From the IMG/VR virus record IMGVR_UViG_3300037504_001227, positions 1-37,628 of that record: a stretch of DNA of 37,628 bases. One strand, 5' to 3'. Within the stretch, counting starts at the first letter, position 1, and each line of letters starts with the position of its first letter. The notes beneath the pieces were generated by a model. The model saw nothing but the letters and a program-made list of their open reading frames with translations. It was not told where the DNA came from and did not search any database. Positions 7,067 through 15,552 of the stretch are shown piece by piece. Made by a program: the position numbers and the translations under genes. This DNA comes from a virus.

Positions 7067-8590
7067 TTATTTATATAAATATTGTTTATCGTCTATATCA
7101 TATAATGTTTTAAAATTATTTACATACCAAGTTTTAGTCGCTCCTTCTCTGTTTTTATAAATAGTTATATAAGGGCTCCCACCATGAGCGACTGCTAAAT
7201 AGTTACCATCATAGGAAAAAGGACAACCTCTTGCTACAGCAGTAGGTAGAGTTGCAGGATTAGTTAATTTAGTAAAAGTGTCCCCACTCCTTTTATAAAT
7301 AGTAATATAAGGGCTTGAAGAATGAGCAACTGCTAAATAGTTACCATTATAGGAAAAAGCACAATCTTGTGCGGTTCCGGTTGGTAGAGTTGCAGGATTA
7401 GTTAATTTAGTAAATGTATCTCCGCTCCTTTTATATATAGTAATATAAGGGCTTGCAGCATGAGCAACTGCTAAATAGTTACCATCATAGGAAAAATCAC
7501 ACCCATATCCAACACCAGCAGGTAGGGTCCCCGGATTAGTTAATTTAGTAAAAGTGTCCCCACTCCTTTTATAAATAGTAATATAAGGGCTTGCAGAATG
7601 AGCAACTGCTAAATAGTTACCATCATAGGAAAAAGCACATCCAAACCCTATTCCAGTAGGTAGGGTCCCCGGATTAGTTAATTTAGTAAATGTATCTCCG
7701 CTCCTTTTATATATAGTAATATAAGGGCTTGAAGAATGAGCAACTGCTAAATAATTATCATCACGAGAAAAGGAACAATCTTGTCCATCTCCAGCAGGTA
7801 GGGTCCCCGGATTAGTTAATTTAGTAAATGTATCTCCGCTCCTTTTATATATAGTAATATAAGGGCTCCCATCATGAGCAACTGCTAAATAAGTTCCGTT
7901 ATAAGAAAAGTGACAACCTTGCCCGGCATCAGCAGGTAAGGTTCCCGGATTAGTTAATTTAGTAAATGTATCTCCGCTCCTTTTATAAATAGTGATATAA
8001 GGGCTTAGATCATGAGATACTGCTAAATAAGTTCCGTTATAAGAAAAAGCACATCCATATCCAGTGCTAGGAGGCAAAGTTGCAGGGTTAGATAATTTAC
8101 TCCCAGGTTCAATCCTTGCTAATCCAGTTCCTTTATAAATTAATTGTAAACTACTTTTTGAAGGTAAAATTAATTGTCCATCTGTGCCTTTCGTTGTAAA
8201 AAATTTATTTAATTCTGTTATGACTTCTTCTGCATTTGATTGTTGAATAATAGCCTGATCTTCTGTATATATTTCTATTATTTCGCCTTCATCAACATCT
8301 GATGTTGGTAATGTTAATGTTATAGTATCTGTACATTTATATTTATTTTGTATTTCTAAATTCGTATCTGAATCAATATTTACATAAGATTGTAATCCTA
8401 TTGTATAATTTAGAAATTTATAATATTCATATTTTAACCAATTTTCATACTCCCGAGAGGGTTTCTCTAATCTATCCCAGCCCTGACTTTTTTTAGTAGC
8501 ATTTGGAATAATTTTATTATTTACTCCTGTAACCGGGTCTGCGACATTTGTTAATGCCCACTCTATATTAGTAATATCTGGTTTTGCCAT
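7067..8590 (-). CDS. Tail fibre with seven 46-residue beta-propeller-like repeats
   Basis: The 507-residue protein has an N-terminal region of about 165 residues, then seven consecutive 46-residue repeats and a short C-terminal tail. Each repeat follows the pattern LTNPGTLP, a variable stretch, CxFSYDGNYLAVAH, two variable residues, SPYITIYKRSGDTFTK. The SYDGxYLAVAH and ITIYKR strands resemble WD40-like blades, so a closed seven-bladed propeller is likely. Seven copies are nearly identical at the DNA level (138-bp unit, 7150-8110) except in two short loops, probable ligand-contact sites. It lies between a DUF2612-like baseplate protein and a second fibre, as expected for host recognition. Confidence 0.8.
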   Translation of the reverse strand: MAKPDITNIEWALTNVADPVTGVNNKIIPNATKKSQGWDRLEKPSREYENWLKYEYYKFLNYTIGLQSYVNIDSDTNLEIQNKYKCTDTITLTLPTSDVDEGEIIEIYTEDQAIIQQSNAEEVITELNKFFTTKGTDGQLILPSKSSLQLIYKGTGLARIEPGSKLSNPATLPPSTGYGCAFSYNGTYLAVSHDLSPYITIYKRSGDTFTKLTNPGTLPADAGQGCHFSYNGTYLAVAHDGSPYITIYKRSGDTFTKLTNPGTLPAGDGQDCSFSRDDNYLAVAHSSSPYITIYKRSGDTFTKLTNPGTLPTGIGFGCAFSYDGNYLAVAHSASPYITIYKRSGDTFTKLTNPGTLPAGVGYGCDFSYDGNYLAVAHAASPYITIYKRSGDTFTKLTNPATLPTGTAQDCAFSYNGNYLAVAHSSSPYITIYKRSGDTFTKLTNPATLPTAVARGCPFSYDGNYLAVAHGGSPYITIYKNREGATKTWYVNNFKTLYDIDDKQYLYK

Positions 8591-8612
8591 TTATAACTCC
8601 CTATATTTATAT

Positions 8613-9284
8613 TTATGTAGGCCCAAGAATACTTTGATATTCTCCGCCCATTCCTGAATTTACTAAATCAAAAAACACATCTAATACCTCATCACCACTG
8701 CCAAAATCAACTTCCAAATCCTCATCACCACTGCCAAAATCAACCTCCAAAGTTTCAAAAATTAAATATCCATACCCATCGCCATCCGGATCATCATAAA
8801 ATACAAATGGGTTTGAACTACCTGCAACTAATATTAATTGTATTCCAGCTCCTACAATTTGTTGTATTTCTGCATAATCAGTAGTGGTCAAGGTTATATC
8901 AGCCCAAATATACAAAAATCCTGCTTTTCCTATTAATTGAGTGGTAGAAGCCCCATATATGTCAATAAGAGCCTTTATAATAGTTTCAGGTTCTCCACTC
9001 CCATTATTTATAACAATTTTAGCCTTTATAACCTTTCTATATTCACTATCAGTTCTACCATCTCTATCAATGCCCTGTATAGCACCTAACACATCAAGTT
9101 GATCCCCTTCTGCTGTATCAATCCAATATAAATCTCGTATTTCAAAAAGACAATCTTCAATTTGATTACTTTCCAAACTCAATTTTTGACAAATTTGAAT
9201 AAATTTATTTTTATTTTTAAATTGTTCTAATAGAATATCATTATTAACATCATAATCTGTAATTTGAACAATTTCTATAGCCAT
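8613..9284 (-). CDS. DUF2612-like baseplate/fibre-attachment protein
   Basis: The 223-residue protein matches the DUF2612 outline: an N-terminal helical region, then LYWIDTAEGDQLDVLGAIQG, RTDSEYRKVIKAKIVIN, and ALIDIYGAS. These proteins occupy the P2 gpI or Mu gp48 position and close the baseplate toward the fibres. The C-terminus carries two copies of LEVDFGSGDE in tandem, encoded by near-identical 30-base repeats. Its place right after the baseplate J gene agrees. Confidence 0.75.
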   Translation of the reverse strand: MAIEIVQITDYDVNNDILLEQFKNKNKFIQICQKLSLESNQIEDCLFEIRDLYWIDTAEGDQLDVLGAIQGIDRDGRTDSEYRKVIKAKIVINNGSGEPETIIKALIDIYGASTTQLIGKAGFLYIWADITLTTTDYAEIQQIVGAGIQLILVAGSSNPFVFYDDPDGDGYGYLIFETLEVDFGSGDEDLEVDFGSGDEVLDVFFDLVNSGMGGEYQSILGPT

Positions 9285-9293
9285 TCTAAATCC

Positions 9294-10751
9294 TTATAAA
9301 GTATCAACCTCTATCCTACTAACCGCAAACTCCGCTTTTTCCCTATCTCCAATACTAATATTAGTCGCAGAATAAACAGGGACATGAGGCAAAGTATCAC
9401 TAGAATCTAATTCAATTAAAATAGAACTAATTCCAGGTATTTCATATACAGGAATACTTAACCTCTGTCTTATAACATCTTTTCCAACGTTGATATTATT
9501 AGTGTTTAAACTCCAATCAACAATTGCATCTTTAATTAAATCATCACCATCATCTGGATAATCTTCCTCAGAATATAGACTTCTTTTTACTCTTACAAAA
9601 ATATAAATAGGTTCACTCCTACTAAATTTAATAACCTGCGTGTAACCCTGTGAATCAGTAATATTGATAGTAGTATTTCCATAGCTATTAATACCAGCAG
9701 GTTGGGTTTCCCATATTTTTTCAGCAATATCATTATCATCCCCTCCTTCTATTACACATTCGAATGTGTGTGGAGGACGACTTTCACTATCTGTGCTAGC
9801 AGTGCGATTACTATATATAGTAACATCAGTTATATTATCAACATCATTTAGCAAATTCCCTCTTATCGCTTCCTCAGTAGCATTTCCAATACCAGCGATA
9901 CTTTGCTCTCTCCTTATCCGTAAATCTTCATTAGTTTCAGTATCTCTTCCAGTTGTCCCTGCCTGATAATTTCTTGCATCATTCCAACCTACTACCGGAG
10001 TTACGATTTCTGTTAATGATTCTGCTGGCACTGTTATTGCACCTAATGTGTTACATGTAAAATCTCCAGCACTTCCAACCTCATCAATATCCAAATTTCC
10101 AGTAATAGAAAAACTAAAATCAGTATCATCATCTTGTAATTGCAATTGTTCATTATCAGTATCGACAGTAGCAGTCCCTGCCCATGTACCAGCAGTTATA
10201 GAAGATTGTAAATCATTTAGAATATCAACTTTACTCTCTCCGCCGCCTGCGGTATATGTATAGGTAGTACCATCAATCGTAACTTTATAATCACCAGCGG
10301 CAACGGTTGTTACAGAAATTAAACCCCATCTCGCATCCGCTTTATCTATTGTTACATTACTGTCTAGTGTAAATTCAATACTGGTGTCAGGTTCATCTGG
10401 CTGTCTTAATTTTTTCCCAGCTGCTATTGTAGTAGCATCATCTCCCTGTAAAATAACCTCTTCAACGGTTGTATAAGTCGCATCTAATCTTTCAAGCGCA
10501 TTCTCAGCTACTATATAATCTAAACTTGTCCCTATTGCTTCGGCAGGATTTCTCGCCGTATAGATTTCTTGTGCTAAATCCCACAGATCAGCTTTATCAT
10601 TTGCTAATTTTGCTATTAATTGACCAAAATTAGAAGAAGCCTCTAAATCTATATTTTCGCCAAATATTTCTTTAAACCCATCTTCCAAATCTTCTTTTAT
10701 TTCTGCAAATGTTTTTGTTTGTAAACCTGTCGAAGTTATATATATTCCCAT
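9294..10751 (-). CDS. Baseplate J-like protein (Mu gp47 type)
   Basis: The 485-residue protein has the baseplate J signature: ITSTGLQTKTFAEIKEDL at the start, ENIDLEASSNFGQLIAKLA at about 35-55, TARNPAEAIGTSLDYIVAEN, and later NYQAGTTGRDTETNEDLRIRRE with ATEEAIRGNLL. It forms wedge subunits around the hub. Residues about 145-230 are an inserted beta domain (YKVTIDGTTYTYTAG) that resembles inserts in the sheath and cement proteins here. Its start context, AGAGGATTAGGAAAAAATGGG, is shared with the head-closure gene because both follow closely related repeat copies (3 and 4). Confidence 0.88.
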   Translation of the reverse strand: MGIYITSTGLQTKTFAEIKEDLEDGFKEIFGENIDLEASSNFGQLIAKLANDKADLWDLAQEIYTARNPAEAIGTSLDYIVAENALERLDATYTTVEEVILQGDDATTIAAGKKLRQPDEPDTSIEFTLDSNVTIDKADARWGLISVTTVAAGDYKVTIDGTTYTYTAGGGESKVDILNDLQSSITAGTWAGTATVDTDNEQLQLQDDDTDFSFSITGNLDIDEVGSAGDFTCNTLGAITVPAESLTEIVTPVVGWNDARNYQAGTTGRDTETNEDLRIRREQSIAGIGNATEEAIRGNLLNDVDNITDVTIYSNRTASTDSESRPPHTFECVIEGGDDNDIAEKIWETQPAGINSYGNTTINITDSQGYTQVIKFSRSEPIYIFVRVKRSLYSEEDYPDDGDDLIKDAIVDWSLNTNNINVGKDVIRQRLSIPVYEIPGISSILIELDSSDTLPHVPVYSATNISIGDREKAEFAVSRIEVDTL

Positions 10752-10767
10752 TTTTTCCTAATCCTCT

Positions 10768-11008
10768 AAAAATTAACTATTAAATAACAGCCTTCTAAGC
10801 GGTTTTATTTTAAAATATATATAATTACCCTAAAATAATTTTAAAACCGCTTATTTTAACGTTATTTAATAAGGTAAAATCCCTGTATATTGTTTATCAT
10901 CAATAGTTTACAGGTTTTTAACTGTTTTTTATCCTTATTTTTAAAACCTTAATTCTGTAAACCCTTGTAAATAAACAATCTTATTTTATAAATAAGCATA
11001 GTTATTTA
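10768..11008 (-). repeat. Long intergenic repeat, copy 3 (core orientation A)
   Basis: Between the gp25-like and baseplate J genes. Core at 10882-10914 in orientation A. The inner stem of the downstream structure is perfect over 11 bp (10797-10807 with 10842-10852, AAGCGGTTTTA type). The outer arms are 10780-10788 and 10861-10869. The downstream end matches copy 4 through the ribosome site and start codon of the next gene. Confidence 0.9.
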
Positions 11009-11009
11009 T

Positions 11010-11417
11010 TTATATATTAAATCTTCTTGTTATAGTTTCTTCTTCTCCTATATCAACTTCTAATTCTACTGTTAAAGTCCTTGTAGAAGTTTCTAATGTT
11101 AAATCTAAATTTACAATATCTTCTACTTCATCAATATCTAAAATTTCATTTCTAAATAATGTTTTTATATAATTTAAATCTGGATTTTTTATATGTATAC
11201 CGGTTCCTCTAATTCGTCTACCAAATTCATCTTTTTCTCCAAAATAAGGCAAACCTAAATTTTTATTTAGTGGCCATTCGCCCTTTACAAATAATAATTT
11301 TTCTGTTATTTTTTGTGAAACATATTGTGTTTTATTTTTAGAAATTCTTAAATCATAATTTTCAACAATTAAATCATTGTTGGTTTCATCATTATATAAA
11401 TCAAATCTACTAGCCAT
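11010..11417 (-). CDS. gpW/gp25-like baseplate wedge protein
   Basis: The 135-residue protein has the gp25/gpW lysozyme-like fold pattern: an N-terminal strand with LYNDETNNDLIVENYDLR, YVSQKITEKLLFVKGEWPLNK, GLPYF, and a C-terminal region with NPDLNYIKTLFRNEILD and beta strands. In contractile tails it docks the wedge to sheath and tube and helps start sheath assembly. It overlaps no neighbour; 3 bases separate it from the spike gene upstream. Its stop is directly at the edge of repeat copy 3. Confidence 0.85.
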   Translation of the reverse strand: MASRFDLYNDETNNDLIVENYDLRISKNKTQYVSQKITEKLLFVKGEWPLNKNLGLPYFGEKDEFGRRIRGTGIHIKNPDLNYIKTLFRNEILDIDEVEDIVNLDLTLETSTRTLTVELEVDIGEEETITRRFNI

Positions 11418-11420
11418 TCA

Positions 11421-12083
11421 TTATTCGCCTTTTATTTTAGTACTTAACATATTTGTCAACAATCCTAACAATGTAGCTGCTGCTCCAGAAATAGCATTTA
11501 TTGCCGCTGCATTTGCTGCTTCATTTCCGCCTGTTTGAGTGCTTACAATCGTTAAATAATTTTCAAATCCAGTTTTCCAAGTATCTCCTTTTATAAAACT
11601 TTCAGTTGCCCCCAATAAATCAATCAAATTCCCATCAATGCTAACCTTCCCAGTTTCATCTATCTCTATATTTGTAGTTGCAGAATTTGGAGGATTGTTA
11701 AAAGAATACAATCCAGGTATTGCTATACAATCAGTTAACCCAAATCTAGTGTTATCGTCAGCTACCTCAGGTTTAGACCCCTGTCCTGTTAAATAATTTC
11801 CAATTGCCGCTTCGCTAAATAATAACAATATTCCATCTCCTTTTTTTAATGGGAATAATAAATTAAAATTAGAAGAACATGGAAAAATAACAGGCACATC
11901 ATCAATCGATTCTATTTTAACTTCTTGATTATTTGCATTTTTTAATTTTACCATAACTTTCACTTTTGCTTTTCTATTAGTATGCCCATAATATGTTTCA
12001 ATTTGTCCAGGTAAAATTGTATGGACATCATCAAGGATACTTTTTGCCCATTTTCCAAATACTTCTGTAATATCTTCAACCAT
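11421..12083 (-). CDS. Gp138-like baseplate spike protein
   Basis: The 220-residue protein matches the Gp138 N-terminal OB-like domain at about 20-115: PGQIETYYGHTNRKAKVKV, DVPVIFPCSSNF, FPLKKGDGILLLFSEAAIG. The following stretch (NIEIDETGKVSIDG) is the start of a spike-like beta segment, and the end is Ala-rich and helical. It would form the membrane-piercing tip below the hub. Its start overlaps the hub gene stop by one base. Confidence 0.78.
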   Translation of the reverse strand: MVEDITEVFGKWAKSILDDVHTILPGQIETYYGHTNRKAKVKVMVKLKNANNQEVKIESIDDVPVIFPCSSNFNLLFPLKKGDGILLLFSEAAIGNYLTGQGSKPEVADDNTRFGLTDCIAIPGLYSFNNPPNSATTNIEIDETGKVSIDGNLIDLLGATESFIKGDTWKTGFENYLTIVSTQTGGNEAANAAAINAISGAAATLLGLLTNMLSTKIKGE

Positions 12084-12934
12084 TATTCCACCGCCTCAAC
12101 TGTCATTTTAAAATTATTTCCTCCATAATTGTCACCAATAATTCTAATTTTTTCTGCAACAAAAACACCTTTTATATTTTCAGAATTTAAAATAAAAACT
12201 GAGTTAGGTTTTAATTTTGGGTTAATCATATAATCAAATTTTATCCTTTTTTTATTATCATCTTTATCTTTATTTGTTATTTGTTCTACATTTCCCAATA
12301 AACCTGTAAATTTTGTAATTCTTGCAATTGAAAATGCAGAATTTGCAGGTGCTATTCTGTATATAACTATTTCATTATTATCATAATAAAAACCTAAATT
12401 TTGATTATATAAAATATTAGAAATTCTTTTTATCAAATTTGTAAAATTGCCTGCGTAAACAAAACCATTATTTGTAATAAAAGTGACATTTTCTAAACCA
12501 GAAATTGGAATACCTAATTGTCCCGCAATATCTTGTAATATGGCAACAAAAGGGGTTTTTGATTTATAACTAATAGAAATAATTGCATATTCTAATTTGT
12601 CTTGATTTCCTAATAAATCTAAACATTCAATTTTTGTAATCCAATCAGTTCTTTTTTTCATAGAACTACTTTCTATAATTGTTCCGGTGCTAACAATACC
12701 AATATTTTTCTCATCCTCATACCCGGCTTTTAATATTACCAAATTTCCGTTTGTTAAAATTTTTTCCCTTGTATCCTGTTTTGCATTATAAATAGTAAAT
12801 TTAGATTCATTGTTTTGTCTGGTGTTTGTACGAGTAATATCAAAATCAATATCCAAATCACTAATTAGAACTCCACTGGAAATATTAGAATTTTGGCTAG
12901 CAATAATCATTTCAATTTCTCTTTTAAATGCCAT
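12083..12934 (-). CDS. Baseplate hub protein (gpD/gp27-like)
   Basis: The 283-residue protein lies between the plug-like and spike genes. It has the beta-rich hub pattern: an opening with LDIDFDITRTNTRQNNESKF, a TGTIIESSSMKKRTDWITKI segment, FVAILQDIAGQLGIPISGLE, and FVYAGNFTNLIKRI. A C-terminal OB-like strand pair ends in VFVAEKIRIIGD. Such hubs hold the spike and close the tail tube. The assignment rests on pattern and order. Confidence 0.75.
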   Translation of the reverse strand: MAFKREIEMIIASQNSNISSGVLISDLDIDFDITRTNTRQNNESKFTIYNAKQDTREKILTNGNLVILKAGYEDEKNIGIVSTGTIIESSSMKKRTDWITKIECLDLLGNQDKLEYAIISISYKSKTPFVAILQDIAGQLGIPISGLENVTFITNNGFVYAGNFTNLIKRISNILYNQNLGFYYDNNEIVIYRIAPANSAFSIARITKFTGLLGNVEQITNKDKDDNKKRIKFDYMINPKLKPNSVFILNSENIKGVFVAEKIRIIGDNYGGNNFKMTVEAVE

Positions 12935-12935
12935 T

Positions 12936-13298
12936 TTATTCTCTATCTATATTGTAAAAATCATACCAATCATTTAATTCTGATTCTGTAAAATATAATA
13001 AAATCCAATCAATACCAAAATTATCATAATTTATTTCATCGATTGCTTTTTCTGAAACTTTTAATGTTATAAAATCTCCGTCAAGTATTGCAAATAAAGC
13101 CTTATGCTGTTTCAATAAAGGATAATTTTCAACAATTCTTAAATTATCAATATTATAATTTTCAGTTTCTAAGCTCAAATACCAACTAGCTGTTCTTGTA
13201 GAATATCTAAACCGCATAGTAATATTTATATCTTCTATAATAATATTTTGTTTAAAAACTGAACTTTGAGTCTGATCAATAGGTATATTCAAAGCCAT
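12936..13298 (-). CDS. Baseplate plug-like protein
   Basis: The 120-residue protein follows the pattern of phage baseplate plug proteins (DUF6983-type): NIPIDQTQSSVFKQNIII, strands with MRFRYSTRTASWYLSLE, IVENYPLLKQHKALFAILDG and a C-terminal SELNDWYDF. It is beta-rich and located between the Dit-like protein and the hub. The upstream gene stop overlaps the ATG. The function is family knowledge, not shown directly. Confidence 0.65.
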   Translation of the reverse strand: MALNIPIDQTQSSVFKQNIIIEDINITMRFRYSTRTASWYLSLETENYNIDNLRIVENYPLLKQHKALFAILDGDFITLKVSEKAIDEINYDNFGIDWILLYFTESELNDWYDFYNIDRE

Positions 13299-13846
13299 TA
13301 AAATCTGCCTCCTAAATTAAAACTAGTAGGATTGGTTTTCCCTCTATTTAATTCATTAGATAATTTTCTATTAATATCAGAATCCATATTTTCTAAATTA
13401 ATACTGGCTTCAATTGTAACATCTTTTAAATTAACAATGTTAACCTCCTGAAATGAAATAGCAAATTCTAATACCTCTCCTGTATCCTCGGTTCTTATTG
13501 GATTTATATTTAATATTCCCACCTGTTGATATACATCATGAATTGTACTAATATCAACCAATTTTCTTTTTTTCCATAATTCTTTTAACTTATCAAATGT
13601 GTCTTGCGCTCTATTTGATAATATCCCGGCTTTTTTTAAAGAAAAATTACTTACTAATCCTGTTAAATCTCCAGTCCTCAAATTATTTTGAATATGGTCA
13701 GAAATAACACTACCATTTTCTATCCTATGCTGAGTAATAGTATTAGACATAGTATGCGATTCATCTATAATTAAATCAATAGGAATACTATCTATTTTAT
13801 ACTCTCGAATTCCTGCAAAATATAAATTAGCGGACACTTCTGCCAT
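13298..13846 (-). CDS. Dit-like / tail-baseplate connector protein
   Basis: The 182-residue protein begins with IDSIPIDLIIDESHTMSNTITQHRIENGSVISDHI, a pattern of Dit-like N-terminal domains in Mu-like myophages. Later LVDISTIHDVYQQVGILN and EFAISFQEVN continue the typical strands. The C-terminus is helical with Asn/Arg. It overlaps the tape-measure stop through TAATG. It probably links the tail tube to the hub. Confidence 0.7.
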   Translation of the reverse strand: MAEVSANLYFAGIREYKIDSIPIDLIIDESHTMSNTITQHRIENGSVISDHIQNNLRTGDLTGLVSNFSLKKAGILSNRAQDTFDKLKELWKKRKLVDISTIHDVYQQVGILNINPIRTEDTGEVLEFAISFQEVNIVNLKDVTIEASINLENMDSDINRKLSNELNRGKTNPTSFNLGGRF

Positions 13847-15552
13847 TAAAACCCTGCCTCAATCAGAACTTTTTTAAGTTCTAAATTAAAAATCGCTTTA
13901 GTTTTTTCCCCAACCGCATTACTAATATCATCACTATTATTAACACCAGAAAAATTATTATTTTGGTTTATATTAACATTGGTTTTTTTCGTATTATTCA
14001 TGATTTCCTGCGCCGGGTTAAATTTTTTTAATTCTCTTATTGATACTTTTGGGATTTTATTTAACTGTTTAATTAAAAAATTTATTTTTTCTATAATAAA
14101 ATCAATTACACCTAAAAAAATTCTTTTAACATTTTTAAAACTTAATAATTCTTCTGCTTTCTCTACAAAATTAAATAATTTATCATTAGCGGTATCAATT
14201 CCATCACCAATTCCTTTAAATAAAAAATTCCAAGGAGCAAATACAGTTTTTACTAGTGTTTTTCCTAATGCTATTAGAATTCTAAATATAGCCCCAATCG
14301 GTCTTAATAATTTTAGCGCAACTCCAATCGGTTTTATAAACGGTCCAAGCGCAGCCCCAACATGTTTAATTAAAGGAGGGAGAATGTCAGAAAAGAATCT
14401 TATCATTTGTTCAAATATCATTGCCAATCCAGATTCTTCAAATGCTTTATTACTAGCGGCTTCCATCCTCGATGTGAATTCATCACTAGCTCCGCTAAGC
14501 CCTTTAAATGCAAATGCAGCGGCCTTTTGAGCTGTTCCGGAAGCATCTTCATTTTTTTGTATCAATGTTTCTAATGAATTTACTTGTGCATTTGTAAATA
14601 TTTCTAATGCTCTTTTTCCACGACTAGCCTTTCCAAAACTTTCAAAAAATAATTTACGACTTGCTTCATCCAAATTTTCTATTTGTTTTAACAAACCAGA
14701 AAAATCTTTAAATTTACCAGACTGATCAATAAAATCAGATAAATTTATATTTGCTTTTTCAAACGCGGCTTGAATCTTATCTGTGGGACTTCTTAAATCT
14801 GTAATAGCATTTCTCAATAACGTACCAGCCAAACTCCCTTTAATACCATTATTTGCAAGAGTCCCAAAAGCTGCAGAAAGTTCTTCAATACTTAATCCAG
14901 CTAAATTACCAGTGGCTCCTAATGTAGAAAAAGCTTCTCCTAATCCTGCAACATTTGTATTTGCACTATTGGCAGTTTTTGCAAGTACATCATTAACTCT
15001 CCCTAGCTCTTCAACTTCAATTTTATTTGAAGCCATAATATTTGTTGAAATATCAGCAGCGCGGGCCAAATCCATTTCGGCCGCTGCCGCCAATTGTAAA
15101 GTTTTAGGCAACGCTTTAATAACTTGTTGTAAATTTAATCCTGCCATTGCAAGAAATTTCTGGGCTTCTGCCGCTTTTGCAGTTGAAAAAACACTCGCTC
15201 CACCAGCTTCGAGTGCTGATTCTTTTAATAATTGTTGCTGTTTGACATTTGCTTCTAATACCCTTGCAGCGCCTTTTAATCCTCTTTCAAATTTTTCAAA
15301 TCCTTTTCTCATTTTATTTATACCCGCAACAACGGCACCAATAGTAACTGCTATTGCTGCAAGTTTCATATTCGCAGATGAAAAAATACCAGATAATCTG
15401 CCTAATCCAGGAATTTGTCCTAGTATACCACCAAATTTGTCTTTTAATCCTTGCATATTAAATTTCATTTTATTGGTGGTACGATTAAATCTTTTTGCCT
15501 TTGTGTGATCTGTTTTGAAACCTAATTTAATAAATAATTCTCTTACAGTCAT
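13846..15552 (-). CDS. Tail tape measure protein
   Basis: The 568-residue protein contains the phage tail tape-measure core. An N-terminal basic helical region is followed by a hydrophobic segment at about 60-78, then ALEAGGASVFSTAKAAEAQKF, MDLARAADISTNIMAS, LAKTANSANTNVAGLGEAFS and AFGTLANNGIKGS. Hydrophobic stretches occur at about 380-440. It is short for a myovirus, predicting a tail of roughly 80 nm if the usual 0.15 nm per residue holds. Its ATG overlaps the TGA of the frameshift product of the upstream chaperone gene. Confidence 0.88.
   Translation of the reverse strand: MTVRELFIKLGFKTDHTKAKRFNRTTNKMKFNMQGLKDKFGGILGQIPGLGRLSGIFSSANMKLAAIAVTIGAVVAGINKMRKGFEKFERGLKGAARVLEANVKQQQLLKESALEAGGASVFSTAKAAEAQKFLAMAGLNLQQVIKALPKTLQLAAAAEMDLARAADISTNIMASNKIEVEELGRVNDVLAKTANSANTNVAGLGEAFSTLGATGNLAGLSIEELSAAFGTLANNGIKGSLAGTLLRNAITDLRSPTDKIQAAFEKANINLSDFIDQSGKFKDFSGLLKQIENLDEASRKLFFESFGKASRGKRALEIFTNAQVNSLETLIQKNEDASGTAQKAAAFAFKGLSGASDEFTSRMEAASNKAFEESGLAMIFEQMIRFFSDILPPLIKHVGAALGPFIKPIGVALKLLRPIGAIFRILIALGKTLVKTVFAPWNFLFKGIGDGIDTANDKLFNFVEKAEELLSFKNVKRIFLGVIDFIIEKINFLIKQLNKIPKVSIRELKKFNPAQEIMNNTKKTNVNINQNNNFSGVNNSDDISNAVGEKTKAIFNLELKKVLIEAGF

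Noticed and set aside
7150-8110. Regular direct repeats as a CRISPR array or diversity-generating template
   Set aside because: The 138-bp units are in frame and encode propeller blades; they have no spacer structure, and no reverse transcriptase or template copy is visible.
14783-15508. Long open frame of 241 codons opposite the tape-measure gene
   Set aside because: It is the shadow of an Ala-rich helical protein, has no ribosome site, and its Pro/Ala/Ser/Phe composition is that of an antisense translation.
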